Below are positions 55,337 through 63,820 of a stretch of 64,000 nucleotides of DNA, piece after piece. The first letter of the stretch is position 1. Each line of letters begins with the position of its first letter. The DNA lies in the NCBI RefSeq assembly GCF_008274215.1, contig NZ_VTPS01000007.1, forward strand, positions 56,951 through 120,950, given 5' to 3'. This DNA is from Calorimonas adulescens (GTDB lineage: Bacteria > Bacillota > Thermoanaerobacteria > Thermoanaerobacterales > UBA4877). The notes beneath the pieces are model-generated. The model saw only the letters and a list, made by a program, of their open reading frames with translations, was not told where the DNA came from and searched no databases. Both the position numbers and the translations under genes were made by a program.

Positions 55337-56146
55337 CTCCTTAGAAAATTAATATTTGCTTCATTCGTATTGATGCCAATTCAACTTTCAAATTGACCAT
55401 CTCCCTATATAATCTATACTTGTATTATAGTACTTAATGGACAAAAGAAATATTAAAATTATGTTACAAAAAAAGTTAAATTTAATTAAGAAATATGGAA
55501 GAGTATGTAATGGAATTTGGAATAATTTTATAGACCGGGTGAAATTACCCCGGTCTATTAATATATGGATGCTTTTTTCCATGCTGAGATTTGGTAAAAA
55601 TATTAAGTGGTTTATAACATCACCCATGCCTATAATATAATTTAATATTCACGATACTGAGGGTGCAAAAATACTGTGACGCAAAACCTTAGAAATGTAA
55701 TTAAAAATAGGCTGCCTTATAGCGATTATAAAATCACCTATAAAGACAGCCTATCTACGGAAGTCCCTTACTTCATAAGTAAATTATAGCATGAATTGCG
55801 CAAAACACATCAAAAAGTTTACGAACGCAAAAATTTTGATAAAAATTATGAAACGGAAATTCTAAATTCCACACTTATCAAAGCAACTTTTAAGTCAAAT
55901 GCTACCAATTCCGTGATGAGAGGAATTCTTGATGTCCGAACAAAGGCCAGCAGTATACCTACAATCTGAGGCTTATCAGTTCACCTGCCGTGAATCAATG
56001 TCTCCCCTCCGTAAGGAAAAACCTATGCTCATTAATAAATAAGGATTTCCTGGCATTGTAACTTCCGGCAATACAGCCATGAGAAAAGTCCAATGCTCGG
56101 AAATCCTTTATATATCTAAATTTTAATTCTTATTATTTTTCTAAAG
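55337..56146. other. Gene-poor 810-bp region with several hairpins
   Basis: Contents seen: a 10-bp hairpin at 55530-55558 (arms ATAGACCGGG / CCCGGTCTAT); a bulged hairpin at 55708-55753 with a T5 run on the minus strand (terminator-like); a 59-codon plus-strand open stretch at 55793-55969 with protein-like composition (NYETEILNSTLIKATFKSNA) but only a TTG start and no family; and a nested hairpin at 56041-56108 downstream of the FAD oxidoreductase gene (arms AAGGATTTCC / GGAAATCCTT, inner GCATTG / CAATGC). Confidence 0.45.
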
Positions 56147-57424
56147 TTACTGTGACAAACGTGCACCAGCTGCAGGCGGTGTCGGCATTTCCTTGCCTAA
56201 GACCTGAGTAACAAACTTATACATTACTTCAGTGTAAGAGGGTATACCTGGGAAAGTCTTTGCAAATTCATTCATTTTGTTGACGTTATCGATATTGAAA
56301 TGGACAAGTTCTCGGAATGTACTGTAGAATTTGTATTGTGGGTTCAACCTGTCGGACACGATCTTGTGGAAGCGTGCAAAGGATTCCTCCGAATCGTCGC
56401 CAGTAGTAAAGATATCATCCAATACTGCAGCAGCAATTTTACCTGAAATCATGCCGGCCGGTATTCCGTAGAAATGTGCACATTCAGGCTGCGAGCACGC
56501 GTCACCAATCACTAATGCACCGTGAGCATAGTTTTTCTGAACTTCAGTGCAGCCCACCAGGCGCCAGCCTTTAAGTTCATCAACAAGCTTTGCGCCTTTG
56601 AAGAAGCGCTGACCATTTTTTGAGTAATTGACATACCAGTTAAATATTTCCTCAAGCGACATATCAAGTGCTTCAATAGTTTCGATCGGTATAACCATGC
56701 CAAGTGTACCGCAACCCGGCTTATCATGCGCAGAAATCCAGCCGAAGGACATTGTCTTGCGGGCTTTTTCGTAGTTCGGGATACTTTCTGGCAAATAGAA
56801 CTGTAAAACTGTACCTGGTTTTAGTTCAGGAGGAAGATTCGTGAAGTAACCGCGAGCAGCGAACATAGACAGAGAAGGATCTTCGTTGAAGATACCCAAT
56901 TGTCGCGCTAGCATGGAGTGAGAACCATTGGCAATTACCACTGCATCTGCTTCATATTCCACAAAATGGTTGCGCAAATAACCTCTTATGCCACAGACTC
57001 TGCCACGTTTAATGATTAACTCCGTTACGTTAAAATTTTCTATAAACTCGGCTCCAGCTCTTACAGCAGCACGTCGTACAATATCATCACCGATTCTACG
57101 GGGAACGATCAACATTTCACCTTTCGATTCATCTTTTTCACCATTTTCATGAGTACCTAACCTATAAGTGACGACTTCCTCGTTAGGGCTTGCAAGTATA
57201 AAATATTCTCCACCGCTTACAGTATTTTGAGCTTTCATTTCCTCATAAATGCCCATATCATCGAATATAGGTTTTAAAGAAGGAAGCCATCCATCTCCAC
57301 ATACTTTGTCGCGCGGCCATGTTTCTTTGTCTACCAGTAAAACATCAAGACCTCTCTTGGCACAATAGAAAGCAGCCGATGAACCAGCAGGGCCTGCGCC
57401 CACGACTATGACCTGTCTTTTCAT
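56147..57424 (-). CDS. FAD-dependent oxidoreductase (geranylgeranyl reductase / FixC-like)
   Basis: 425 residues. N-terminal FAD-binding GAGPAGSSAAF at residues 9-19, then PRDKVCGDGWLP (a conserved motif of the geranylgeranyl-reductase branch) and C-terminal VIGDACSQPECAHFYGIPAGMISG that closes the flavin site. These enzymes saturate isoprenoid or other C=C bonds, or take electrons from Fe-S partners. Its ATG overlaps the upstream Fe-S oxidoreductase gene by 4 nt, so the two probably form an electron-transfer pair. Confidence 0.88.
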   Translation of the reverse strand: MKRQVIVVGAGPAGSSAAFYCAKRGLDVLLVDKETWPRDKVCGDGWLPSLKPIFDDMGIYEEMKAQNTVSGGEYFILASPNEEVVTYRLGTHENGEKDESKGEMLIVPRRIGDDIVRRAAVRAGAEFIENFNVTELIIKRGRVCGIRGYLRNHFVEYEADAVVIANGSHSMLARQLGIFNEDPSLSMFAARGYFTNLPPELKPGTVLQFYLPESIPNYEKARKTMSFGWISAHDKPGCGTLGMVIPIETIEALDMSLEEIFNWYVNYSKNGQRFFKGAKLVDELKGWRLVGCTEVQKNYAHGALVIGDACSQPECAHFYGIPAGMISGKIAAAVLDDIFTTGDDSEESFARFHKIVSDRLNPQYKFYSTFRELVHFNIDNVNKMNEFAKTFPGIPSYTEVMYKFVTQVLGKEMPTPPAAGARLSQ

Positions 57425-59229
57425 GCTTTTTCAACTCCTTCCGATTTGGCAACTAGAGTAATCACATCGCCCTTCGGGCAAAGTTTAGCACAGATACCAC
57501 ACCCTATGCATTTTTCAGGATCAACGGCCTCAAAGCCGCAGCCTAGACAGCTGTCAGTCTCAGTGTATGCTTCTTGATCGTTAAATGTTTGTTCCACTTC
57601 TTTAAATGTGTTTAGACGTTCTTCTAATGGCAATTTGGGAGTAGTGGGGCGAACTATCTTGCGGAAATTATATGGGAACAGCTTTTCATAAACATCTGCG
57701 CATACCAAACGTGAGGCGCTGTCGTCAACCGGATCTTTTAGCCTACGGCCGCGAAGCCTGGCATCAACCTCTAATGCGGTCTTTCGACCGGAAGCCATGG
57801 CGTCAATTACAGAGCATTTGTTAGAATGAATATCGCCAGCATAAAATACACCATCTTCAGCAATATCATCCCACAAAGTATCGTATCCTTGCCCAATAGC
57901 AACTACTACCCAGTCAGCTTTGATCCAAATCTTATCGTTCAGATCAGTTTCTACGATAAACTGGCCTTGTTCATCTTTTTTTAATGATAATACTTTGTTG
58001 AACTCAACGCCTGTAAGCGTAGGATACAAATCCGAGGTAAATCGTGTAGGACTATATCCTTCTATAATTTCGATACCCTCTTCTCGCGCTTCTTCCAGTT
58101 CCCAAGGATGCGCTGGGATTTCATTACCACACTCCAGGCAGACGACGGTGACTTTGGAAGCTCCTACACGAAGCGCCGTACGAGCAACATCTATCGCAAC
58201 GCTTCCGCCACCTATGATAACAGCCTCACCACCATCGAATTTGAATAGCTGCCCCAGATGGCGACGAAGTCTTTGCCTGCTGTTTACTTGCTCCATAAAG
58301 TTTATCGCAGTCATGATGCCTGCAAGACGCCAACCCTCGATAAACAACTCTTTGGATTTAGGTCTCCCTGTAGCAACAATAATTGCGTCATATTCAGACT
58401 TTAGTTCCTCAACGGAGTATTTATTTATCTTTTGATTGAGACGAATGTCCAAACCAGCTCCTTGCAGTTTTGCTATATCTTTTAGAACTACCTCTCTTGG
58501 CAAGCGAAATTCAGGGATACAGCGTACCAACATACCACCTGGCTTATCTGAAGCTTCGAAGACGGTTACGCCATAACCAGCGAGAGCTAGATAATGAGCT
58601 GCAGTAAGGCCAGCTGGGCCTGCGCCGATTACAGCTATCTCCTCCTCGTATTTTCGCACATACTTTGGCGGCTTGTAGTCCGTTTTCTCGCTCAGATATC
58701 GTTTTATTTCCCGGATCTTAATAGGCTTATCCACTAAGATACCGCGCTTGCAACCTTCTTCACAAGGATGGTGGCAAACACGTCCGCAAACTGCAGGTAG
58801 TGGGTTTTTAGACCAAACAAGTTCATAGGCAGCGTCATAGTTACCAGATTTGGTCAAAGCCAGGTAGCCTTGGGGACTGATTCCAAGAGGGCACTTTGTT
58901 GTACATGATGTCTCTGTTGGCAAAGATTTCATCTTACGAACTGAGATGCCTGGAATTTCAGTGCACGTTGGGCATACATGGCAGATTTGGCGTTGGTTTT
59001 CCACGATGGCATCTACTGGACAATTTTCTCGACAAGTACCACAGTTGATACATTTACTGGAGTCAATTTTAGCAACTACCTTGTCTGGTAGCGCAATTTC
59101 CTTTTTAAGGGTACTGCCGAGAATCTTTATAGGTGCTTTAGTTTTGGCTTTCCCACCTGATTTGAGTGTTTTTTCCAATTCGCTGATACCGCCAATTTCC
59201 GCAATAGGCCCTGAACCTCCTGTTGACAT
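57421..59229 (-). CDS. Fe-S flavoprotein related to the glutamate synthase small subunit
   Basis: 602 residues. An N-terminal ferredoxin-like segment with CINCGTCRENCPVDA near residue 60 and CHVCPTC follows; then a GltD/NfnB-like core with CGRVCHHPCEEGCKRG, FAD motif GAGPAGLTAAHYLA and NADPH-type GGGSVAIDVARTA; a C-terminal 4Fe-4S cluster pair CLGCGFEAVDPEKC and CIGCGICAKLCPKGD. It probably oxidises NAD(P)H and passes electrons to the FAD protein encoded downstream (inference). AGGAGG precedes the ATG. The gene pair is divergent from a TetR gene. Confidence 0.9.
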   Translation of the reverse strand: MSTGGSGPIAEIGGISELEKTLKSGGKAKTKAPIKILGSTLKKEIALPDKVVAKIDSSKCINCGTCRENCPVDAIVENQRQICHVCPTCTEIPGISVRKMKSLPTETSCTTKCPLGISPQGYLALTKSGNYDAAYELVWSKNPLPAVCGRVCHHPCEEGCKRGILVDKPIKIREIKRYLSEKTDYKPPKYVRKYEEEIAVIGAGPAGLTAAHYLALAGYGVTVFEASDKPGGMLVRCIPEFRLPREVVLKDIAKLQGAGLDIRLNQKINKYSVEELKSEYDAIIVATGRPKSKELFIEGWRLAGIMTAINFMEQVNSRQRLRRHLGQLFKFDGGEAVIIGGGSVAIDVARTALRVGASKVTVVCLECGNEIPAHPWELEEAREEGIEIIEGYSPTRFTSDLYPTLTGVEFNKVLSLKKDEQGQFIVETDLNDKIWIKADWVVVAIGQGYDTLWDDIAEDGVFYAGDIHSNKCSVIDAMASGRKTALEVDARLRGRRLKDPVDDSASRLVCADVYEKLFPYNFRKIVRPTTPKLPLEERLNTFKEVEQTFNDQEAYTETDSCLGCGFEAVDPEKCIGCGICAKLCPKGDVITLVAKSEGVEKA

Positions 59230-59277
59230 AAAACATACCTCCTAAAATAATTTTATGTTGCTATATATAACAAACGA

Positions 59278-59306
59278 ATAATACTATTTAGTTATTTTTT
59301 TATCAA
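59278..59306 (-). promoter_or_regulatory. Promoter of the Fe-S/FAD oxidoreductase operon
   Basis: On the minus strand TTGATA (complement of 59301-59306), a 17-bp spacer and TATTAT (complement of 59278-59283), about 50 bp before the start codon. Confidence 0.6.
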
Positions 59307-59400
59307 CTTTATAGTACTATATTCTGTTTTCTTTTACGATTCACTTCTTTATAATTTTGTGATAATTTGATTCACAGATTCTTTATAATGTAAACAATAA

Positions 59401-59429
59401 TTGAAAATCTTAGTTAGATGAGGTATAAT
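59401..59429 (+). promoter_or_regulatory. Promoter of the second TetR gene
   Basis: TTGAAA (59401-59406), a 17-bp spacer and TATAAT (59424-59429). The resulting leader of about 180 nt contains two hairpins: GGGTC.../...GACCC (59442-59497) and GGATA.../...TATCC (59504-59530). Confidence 0.7.
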
Positions 59430-59616
59430 AAAGAAAAAAATGGGTCCAAAACCTCTAATTCGTATCAGGGAACGCAAAAAACAGAGGAATTTGACCCTAT
59501 GGGGGATAACGACCTTCGGGCAATGTATCCTTCTTTATTCACCATAACCACTAAAACACTGTCGAATTATTAAAAATCGTTTGTTTAATTTTGAAAAGTA
59601 GAGAGTGTTATTTTTT

Positions 59617-60159
59617 ATGCAAGAGAAAATCATTAAAGCTATGTCAAAATTACTGCTGACAAAAGCCTACAGACATATCACCGTTAACATGATATGCGAA
59701 GAAGCTTATATAAGCAGACGAACATTTTATAACTACTTCAATAATAAAGATCACTTAGTAGAATATATGGTAGAAAAAGATTTTATGGAGAATGCCTTCC
59801 CCCTGTTCTCATACCATCTTGGGGTTTCAGGCTGTCAGTCTTTTTTTGCCTATATAAAAAGGAATAAAACATTTTATCAACGCATATTTGAATATGACGA
59901 GGGCACATTCTTAACGAAATGTCTTGTAAATGCATACAACAAAGCAATTGATTTAGTAGAATTTTATTCTATTCCGGCTCGAAAAAATGAAAATAAAGTC
60001 AATCCAATGATTTATCGGCTTTATAGCAGTTATGGAATTGCCTCAGTGGTAGTTTATTGGATAAAAAATGGCATGAAGGATGATGTTGAAGATATTGCTA
60101 AAGACCTTTATCTGATGATGGAAAAACCATTGAGTTATGTAAGAGACCATTGTTTGTAA
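59617..60159 (+). CDS. TetR family transcriptional regulator (second)
   Basis: 180 residues. N-terminal TetR HTH: ITVNMICEEAYISRRTFYNYFNNKDHLV. The ligand domain is unassigned and has a C-terminal YRLYSSYGIASVVVYWIKNGM seen in DhaS-like TetR proteins. The ATG at 59617 is used; GAGAG lies about 11 nt upstream, and a GTG at 59605 is an alternative. Divergent from the Fe-S/FAD oxidoreductase operon and probably its regulator. Confidence 0.88.
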   Translation: MQEKIIKAMSKLLLTKAYRHITVNMICEEAYISRRTFYNYFNNKDHLVEYMVEKDFMENAFPLFSYHLGVSGCQSFFAYIKRNKTFYQRIFEYDEGTFLTKCLVNAYNKAIDLVEFYSIPARKNENKVNPMIYRLYSSYGIASVVVYWIKNGMKDDVEDIAKDLYLMMEKPLSYVRDHCL

Positions 60160-60296
60160 TCTTTTGAGTGTAACTATTCCAGTGCATATTGCTGTTTCGG
60201 GAAAAAATACACATATTTTGGGCTAATGCACTTTATTAGCTATTAAATCTCGTTCGATTTATAATAATAATATAATAATATATATATATATATATA

Positions 60297-60330
60297 GTAG
60301 GCGTAGGCGTTTGCGAAACGCCAAAACCCT
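60297..60330. repeat. Short GC hairpin resembling the one at 39643
   Basis: GTAGGCG followed by a CGTTTGCGAAACG stem and CCAAAACCC. Flanks (AGTAGGCG ... CCAAAACC) parallel AGTAGGCG ... CCAACC around the 39643-39658 hairpin. A TA-repeat tract precedes it (60277-60295). Confidence 0.35.
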
Positions 60331-60377
60331 TATATGATATTACATAAATAGCTTTCTGGGGTAGGTATTTTCCCTGA

Positions 60378-60952
60378 TTAGATCGCGTCAAGTATTTTTT
60401 TATTAAAGACTCCACCATAATGAATTATTGTAGGAAAATGTTTGGGGCCTCTTGATAGCCTTTCTGATAGTATGTGACTTACATGGCTTTCTGCACTGCA
60501 GCCTGTTATTTCACCTTGATAGTCTTTGTATGTACATATGCCATCCCGGTTATTATTAATATATATCAGGCATTTGTTTATTGGGTCATTGGGTCCATCC
60601 GTCTTTAACTCTTCATGTTTTTGAATGAGTATTTCATTTACTTTTTCTCTGTCTTTTTTAAGTATGGCTCTCCATAGGTCTCTTTTTGATTTTTTGTTAT
60701 TCTTAAGAGCCGCTGTTATGTACTTTTGTAGATGGAAAAGGTCTAGTACATATTTTCCCTATTCTTTTTATCTTCATATATCTTTTTTTCCATCTCATTT
60801 ATCACTTCTGTACATATCTCACGGCCGAGTTCATTTAAAAGTTCTTTAAGCTCCGCTTCAAATTCCGGGTACGTGTACTTTCCATTTAATAGATCAAATA
60901 TTTTTTGTGATACAAGAAGAAATTTCTTAAGGACAAGTAGAATTAATTTCAT
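60378..60952 (-). mobile_element. ISLre2-type transposase, internally deleted and broken (copy 2)
   Basis: The N-terminal part (ATG at 60952, [39 protein letters not shown], ends ENMY then stop at 60743) is followed directly, in another frame, by a central part VLDLFHLQKYITAALKNNKK ... GCSAESHVSHILSERLS ... KILDAI and a stop at 60378. These are the N-terminal and C-terminal-middle segments of ISLre2/UPF0236 transposases with the middle lost at the junction near 60740. The element is inactive. Its 5' end is inserted into a GNAT gene. Confidence 0.8.
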
Positions 60953-60986
60953 AAGATCTCACCTTCCTTGAGTTTTATACTCATCC

Positions 60987-61185
60987 TAAAAAATCCAATG
61001 AAGTTTCCTGATTCATCTATTACGGAGCGAAATTGATTTTTTCGTTTTTCTGCATTTGTCATACCCCATTGTTGTAGTACAGCAGTTTCCCAATCTGGAC
61101 AATTGTATACAGCGTACTCATTTTCATAATTCCATAAGCACATCTCTCTGGCATTGGATTCGGTAAACTCGTTTATTTTGAGCAT
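60987..61185 (-). pseudogene. GNAT acetyltransferase, N-terminal fragment interrupted by the IS
   Basis: About 66 codons starting MLKINEFTESNAREMCLWNY and reaching SGNFIGFFRM, typical of the first half of a GNAT fold. The reading frame then runs into the IS leader (SIKLKEGEIL) and stops. The C-terminal acetyl-CoA site is missing. Confidence 0.65.
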
Positions 61186-61219
61186 TAATATCACTTCTCC
61201 CAACATACTTAATATAATA

Positions 61220-61885
61220 TCATAGCATCATAATTTTGCCAGCGGCCAGGCCGCCTATAAGTGCTATGAGCACGGACAGCATTGTACCCACGAGATAATA
61301 TTCAGCAAACTCCTTATCGTCCAGCTCTTTAAATCTGGCAATTGACTTTGCTGCTATTACAAAGCCTATGGCTGTAAATTCTCCCATTGCCGAGAGTATA
61401 ATGATTATACTCCTTTCGAGTATGCCTATTATCTTCCCTGCGTGGTTAATTGAGTATCTCTGTGAATCAAAATTTACCATATCCAATATATGCCTTATAA
61501 GCAGGGCACCTCCAAAAACTGCATAGATATATATAATGGCAACGTCCAGATAAGCCATTCTATAAAGTGTGATTGAAAAGAAAAGAGATATTATGTATAT
61601 GCTGAATATATGTATGCACTGGTCTATTATGAGCGAATAAGCATTGTCTTTTTTTATTAGCATATACCTGATGTAGTCGATAAGTATGTGTATCAATGCA
61701 ATTATGAGTGCAGAAAATATGAGTCTCCATGATAAAAATGGTATGGTAACAATGAAATTAAAAGCCAGGATTATCAAAAAATGCGCTAAATAGCCGAAAC
61801 TGTTGCCCTTCTTCTTTAAAGTAACCAAAGAGGACGTTTGAAATATATAGTCACCGAGACCATGGGCAAGCAAAAATAGGTTCAA
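61220..61885 (-). CDS. DUF3307 membrane protein
   Basis: 221 residues with six or seven membrane segments; HGLGDYIFQTSSLV at the N-terminus and HILIDYIRYMLIKK are the family's conserved His/Asp segments. Function unknown. Its ATG overlaps the SatD gene by 4 nt, so the two are translationally coupled, as SatD and DUF3307 commonly are. Confidence 0.85.
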   Translation of the reverse strand: MNLFLLAHGLGDYIFQTSSLVTLKKKGNSFGYLAHFLIILAFNFIVTIPFLSWRLIFSALIIALIHILIDYIRYMLIKKDNAYSLIIDQCIHIFSIYIISLFFSITLYRMAYLDVAIIYIYAVFGGALLIRHILDMVNFDSQRYSINHAGKIIGILERSIIIILSAMGEFTAIGFVIAAKSIARFKELDDKEFAEYYLVGTMLSVLIALIGGLAAGKIMML

Positions 61886-62517
61886 TCTTCTTCCCTCCCA
61901 ACAGCGCCAAGAAGCCTTGACATATGCTCCTCTCCCTCTTTAACGGCATTCCAAAGGGCAGCCTTGCATCTTTTTGCCACGTTCTGAGCTGCCACCCCCA
62001 GCATCTCTCCGGCAGCCTTGTATGTACCACACCTCTCATATGCATAGACAGCCTCCCATTGAGGCATCGTCCATTTTGCCTCTATGGCATTTATTAATGT
62101 ATATATCACATTGGCCGTAGCATCTACCTCCGGATTTCCTGATATGACATAAGTACATGGCATCTTCCTGTCCTTAATAGTATCCAATGCATTTCTTGCA
62201 CGATGGAATGCCTGGCCGTCCATATCCCATGAGTTTTCATAATCAATAGGCTCATCTATATGACCTATGCCTATACCTATCCTCAACCTGGCCGGGAGGA
62301 AAAAATACCTTAAATTTCTGACCACTGTCGGGATATCCTCTGCATTTACTATAACACCCTGGATTTCATCCCCACGAGATATGGAAAACCCGGTCAGGAT
62401 GTATTGAGTCATCATCTGATTGTACTTTTTTGCAGATGTATTGAAGCTTTCCTTAGTGTAGCCTTCTGAAAATAGTTTTTTAGAACCTATGACGTCTGCT
62501 GTTACCACGGCATGCAT
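61882..62517 (-). CDS. SatD family protein
   Basis: About 211 residues. N-terminal AVVTADVIGSKKL and RIGIGIGHIDEP match SatD; the C-terminal ~60 residues form a helical HTH-like region (AVYAYERCGTYKAAGEMLGV, QNVAKRCKAALW). The family is named after a Streptococcus mutans acid-tolerance locus. The start at 62517 is set by GGAGGG 5 nt upstream. Transcribed from a strong promoter at 62603-62631, with DUF3307 as partner. Confidence 0.85.
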   Translation of the reverse strand: MHAVVTADVIGSKKLFSEGYTKESFNTSAKKYNQMMTQYILTGFSISRGDEIQGVIVNAEDIPTVVRNLRYFFLPARLRIGIGIGHIDEPIDYENSWDMDGQAFHRARNALDTIKDRKMPCTYVISGNPEVDATANVIYTLINAIEAKWTMPQWEAVYAYERCGTYKAAGEMLGVAAQNVAKRCKAALWNAVKEGEEHMSRLLGAVGREED

Positions 62518-62602
62518 AGTATCCCTCCTGCGGGTTATTCCCAATATTCCACCTTATAAAGGGTGATATATGTACTTTCATCCTTCTGTGGGTGATGTAA
62601 TT

Positions 62603-62631
62603 ATTGTATTCAAAAATTTCTTCAATGTCAA
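62603..62631 (-). promoter_or_regulatory. Promoter of the satD-DUF3307 operon
   Basis: Near-consensus on the minus strand: TTGACA (complement of 62626-62631), a 17-bp spacer and TACAAT (complement of 62603-62608). Confidence 0.8.
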
Positions 62632-62648
62632 ATGAAGGAATACGCTAA

Positions 62649-62846
62649 GATGAAATAAATGACAAAAGCTCTATATCACCGGACTCTCTTCAATCTGCCT
62701 ATGATGAAGATGCCACATATATAAACAAGGCAGGTAAGGGACACAGCGGCTATTCAATGGAGATAACAGAGACCTGCTCTAAGGATAATCCATTTCAGCT
62801 CATTACAGACTACAGCGTAAACAAAAATACATTCAGCGATGTAAAT
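62649..62846 (+). pseudogene. Transposase fragment (IS1182-like)
   Basis: 66 codons in one frame encode DEDATYINKAGKGHSGYSME and ITETCSKDNPFQLITDYSVN, a catalytic-core stretch of IS1182/IS4-like transposases (pattern KxGKxxxGY...DNPxQLITD). No start codon and no flanking IS ends. Nothing else is supported in 62847-63050 except a GAGAG-type hairpin near 63031-63055. Confidence 0.6.
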
Positions 62847-63067
62847 TGTCAATTCTCAAATTAAATCTTCAAAATTCCTCAAATTACTATGGCACTTTTA
62901 AGAGGAATAACCATATTTTTTCTCAAATTATCATGGCTCAGTTTTGGATCCTTTTCACTTTAAGTTAGCATTGCAGTTAAATTATGGCAATATCTGTTAT
63001 TGTCATTTAAGAAAGTTTGATATAAAATGAGAGCAGTAGGGGTTACTACTCTCATATGTTGATTTCA

Positions 63068-63384
63068 TTTTGTGCCTGGTATATTGCTTCTTCATCTATC
63101 TCTTTTTGTTTTTTGGAATATGCACATAATAATTCGCCTTCACCCCGTATACCTGCCGCATTCACTACACAGTCCCTTGGCAGCGCTATATTTCGTTTTG
63201 TGATACAAACTCATCCAAACTGTATAACCTTATATGCGGTTCGTGTTCCTCAATCTGTGGCTTTACCTACAGTTTCCTTCAGATTCTGCCTCACAATAGG
63301 CACCCTTGCTGTTCAGCTAATGGTCGCCGCTGCTATCCATATAGCAGACTTTCACTGCCGAGCTATCGCCTATGCCGGGTGCAC
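63068..63384 (-). mobile_element. Group IIC intron, 5' part of the ribozyme
   Basis: On the minus strand the element starts GTGCACCCGGC (complement of 63374-63384), then AAGGGTGCC, AATCTGAAGGAAACTG, GAGGAACACGAACC, GGATGAGTTTG and ACAAAACGAAAT, in the order and spacing of the domain I core of bacterial class C introns. It is inserted directly after a terminator hairpin and T run, the preferred target of this class. No reverse transcriptase gene or domain V/VI is visible, so the intron is 3'-truncated at about 63068. Confidence 0.7.
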
Positions 63385-63387
63385 ATC

Positions 63388-63418
63388 AAAAAGGGTATGT
63401 ACCATACGATACATACCC
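63388..63418 (-). terminator. Terminator of the rRNA/tRNA operon
   Basis: GGGTATGTA / TACATACCC 9-bp stem with an 8-nt loop (63393-63418), then TTTTT. It lies 19 nt after tRNA-Thr and its T run abuts the intron insertion point. Confidence 0.9.
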
Positions 63419-63436
63419 TGAAACCTGCTATTTCAT

Positions 63437-63512
63437 TGGAGCTGATGGAGGGATTTGAACCCTCGACCTGCTGATTACGAATCAGCTGCTCTGCCGGCTG
63501 AGCTACATCAGC
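63437..63512 (-). tRNA. tRNA-Thr (anticodon CGT)
   Basis: 76 nt with encoded CCA. Acceptor GCTGATG/CATCAGC, anticodon loop TTCGTAA (CGT), T arm GAGGGTTCAAATCCCTC. Reads ACG codons. Last gene of the cluster. Confidence 0.96.
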
Positions 63513-63522
63513 TTATGTTAAA

Positions 63523-63598
63523 TGGTGCCTCGAAGTGGAATCGAACCACTGACACGGGGATTTTCAGTCCCCTGCTCTACCATCTGAGCTATCGAGGC
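63523..63598 (-). tRNA. tRNA-Phe (anticodon GAA)
   Basis: 76 nt with encoded CCA. Acceptor GCCTCGA/TCGAGGC, anticodon loop CTGAAAA (GAA), discriminator A. It fits both the UUC specifier and the UGGU bulge of the pheST T-box. Confidence 0.97.
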
Positions 63599-63623
63599 AA
63601 AACAATTAATTTCAAATGCAAAA

Positions 63624-63701
63624 TGGCGACCCGGAAGGGATTCGAACCCTCGACCTCTAGCGTGACAGGCTAGCGTTCTAAACCAACTGAACTACCGGGC
63701 C
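63624..63701 (-). tRNA. tRNA-Asp (anticodon GTC)
   Basis: 78 nt with encoded CCA. Acceptor GGCCCGG/CCGGGTC (one G-U), anticodon loop CTGTCAC (GTC), discriminator G as expected for Asp. Confidence 0.97.
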
Positions 63702-63729
63702 ACTTATAAGTGGTATTGTATTAATCTAT

Positions 63730-63805
<76 letters not shown>

Positions 63806-63820
63806 CTATGTATATATAAA

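Noticed and set aside
59360..59380. CRP-like site TGTGA...TCACA in the divergent region
   Set aside because: The gap is 9 instead of 6 bp and CRP sites of this type are not expected in this organism group.
63056..63421. Plus-strand open frame of 121 codons before the tRNA cluster
   Set aside because: It is antisense to the group IIC intron core, which explains the sequence better.
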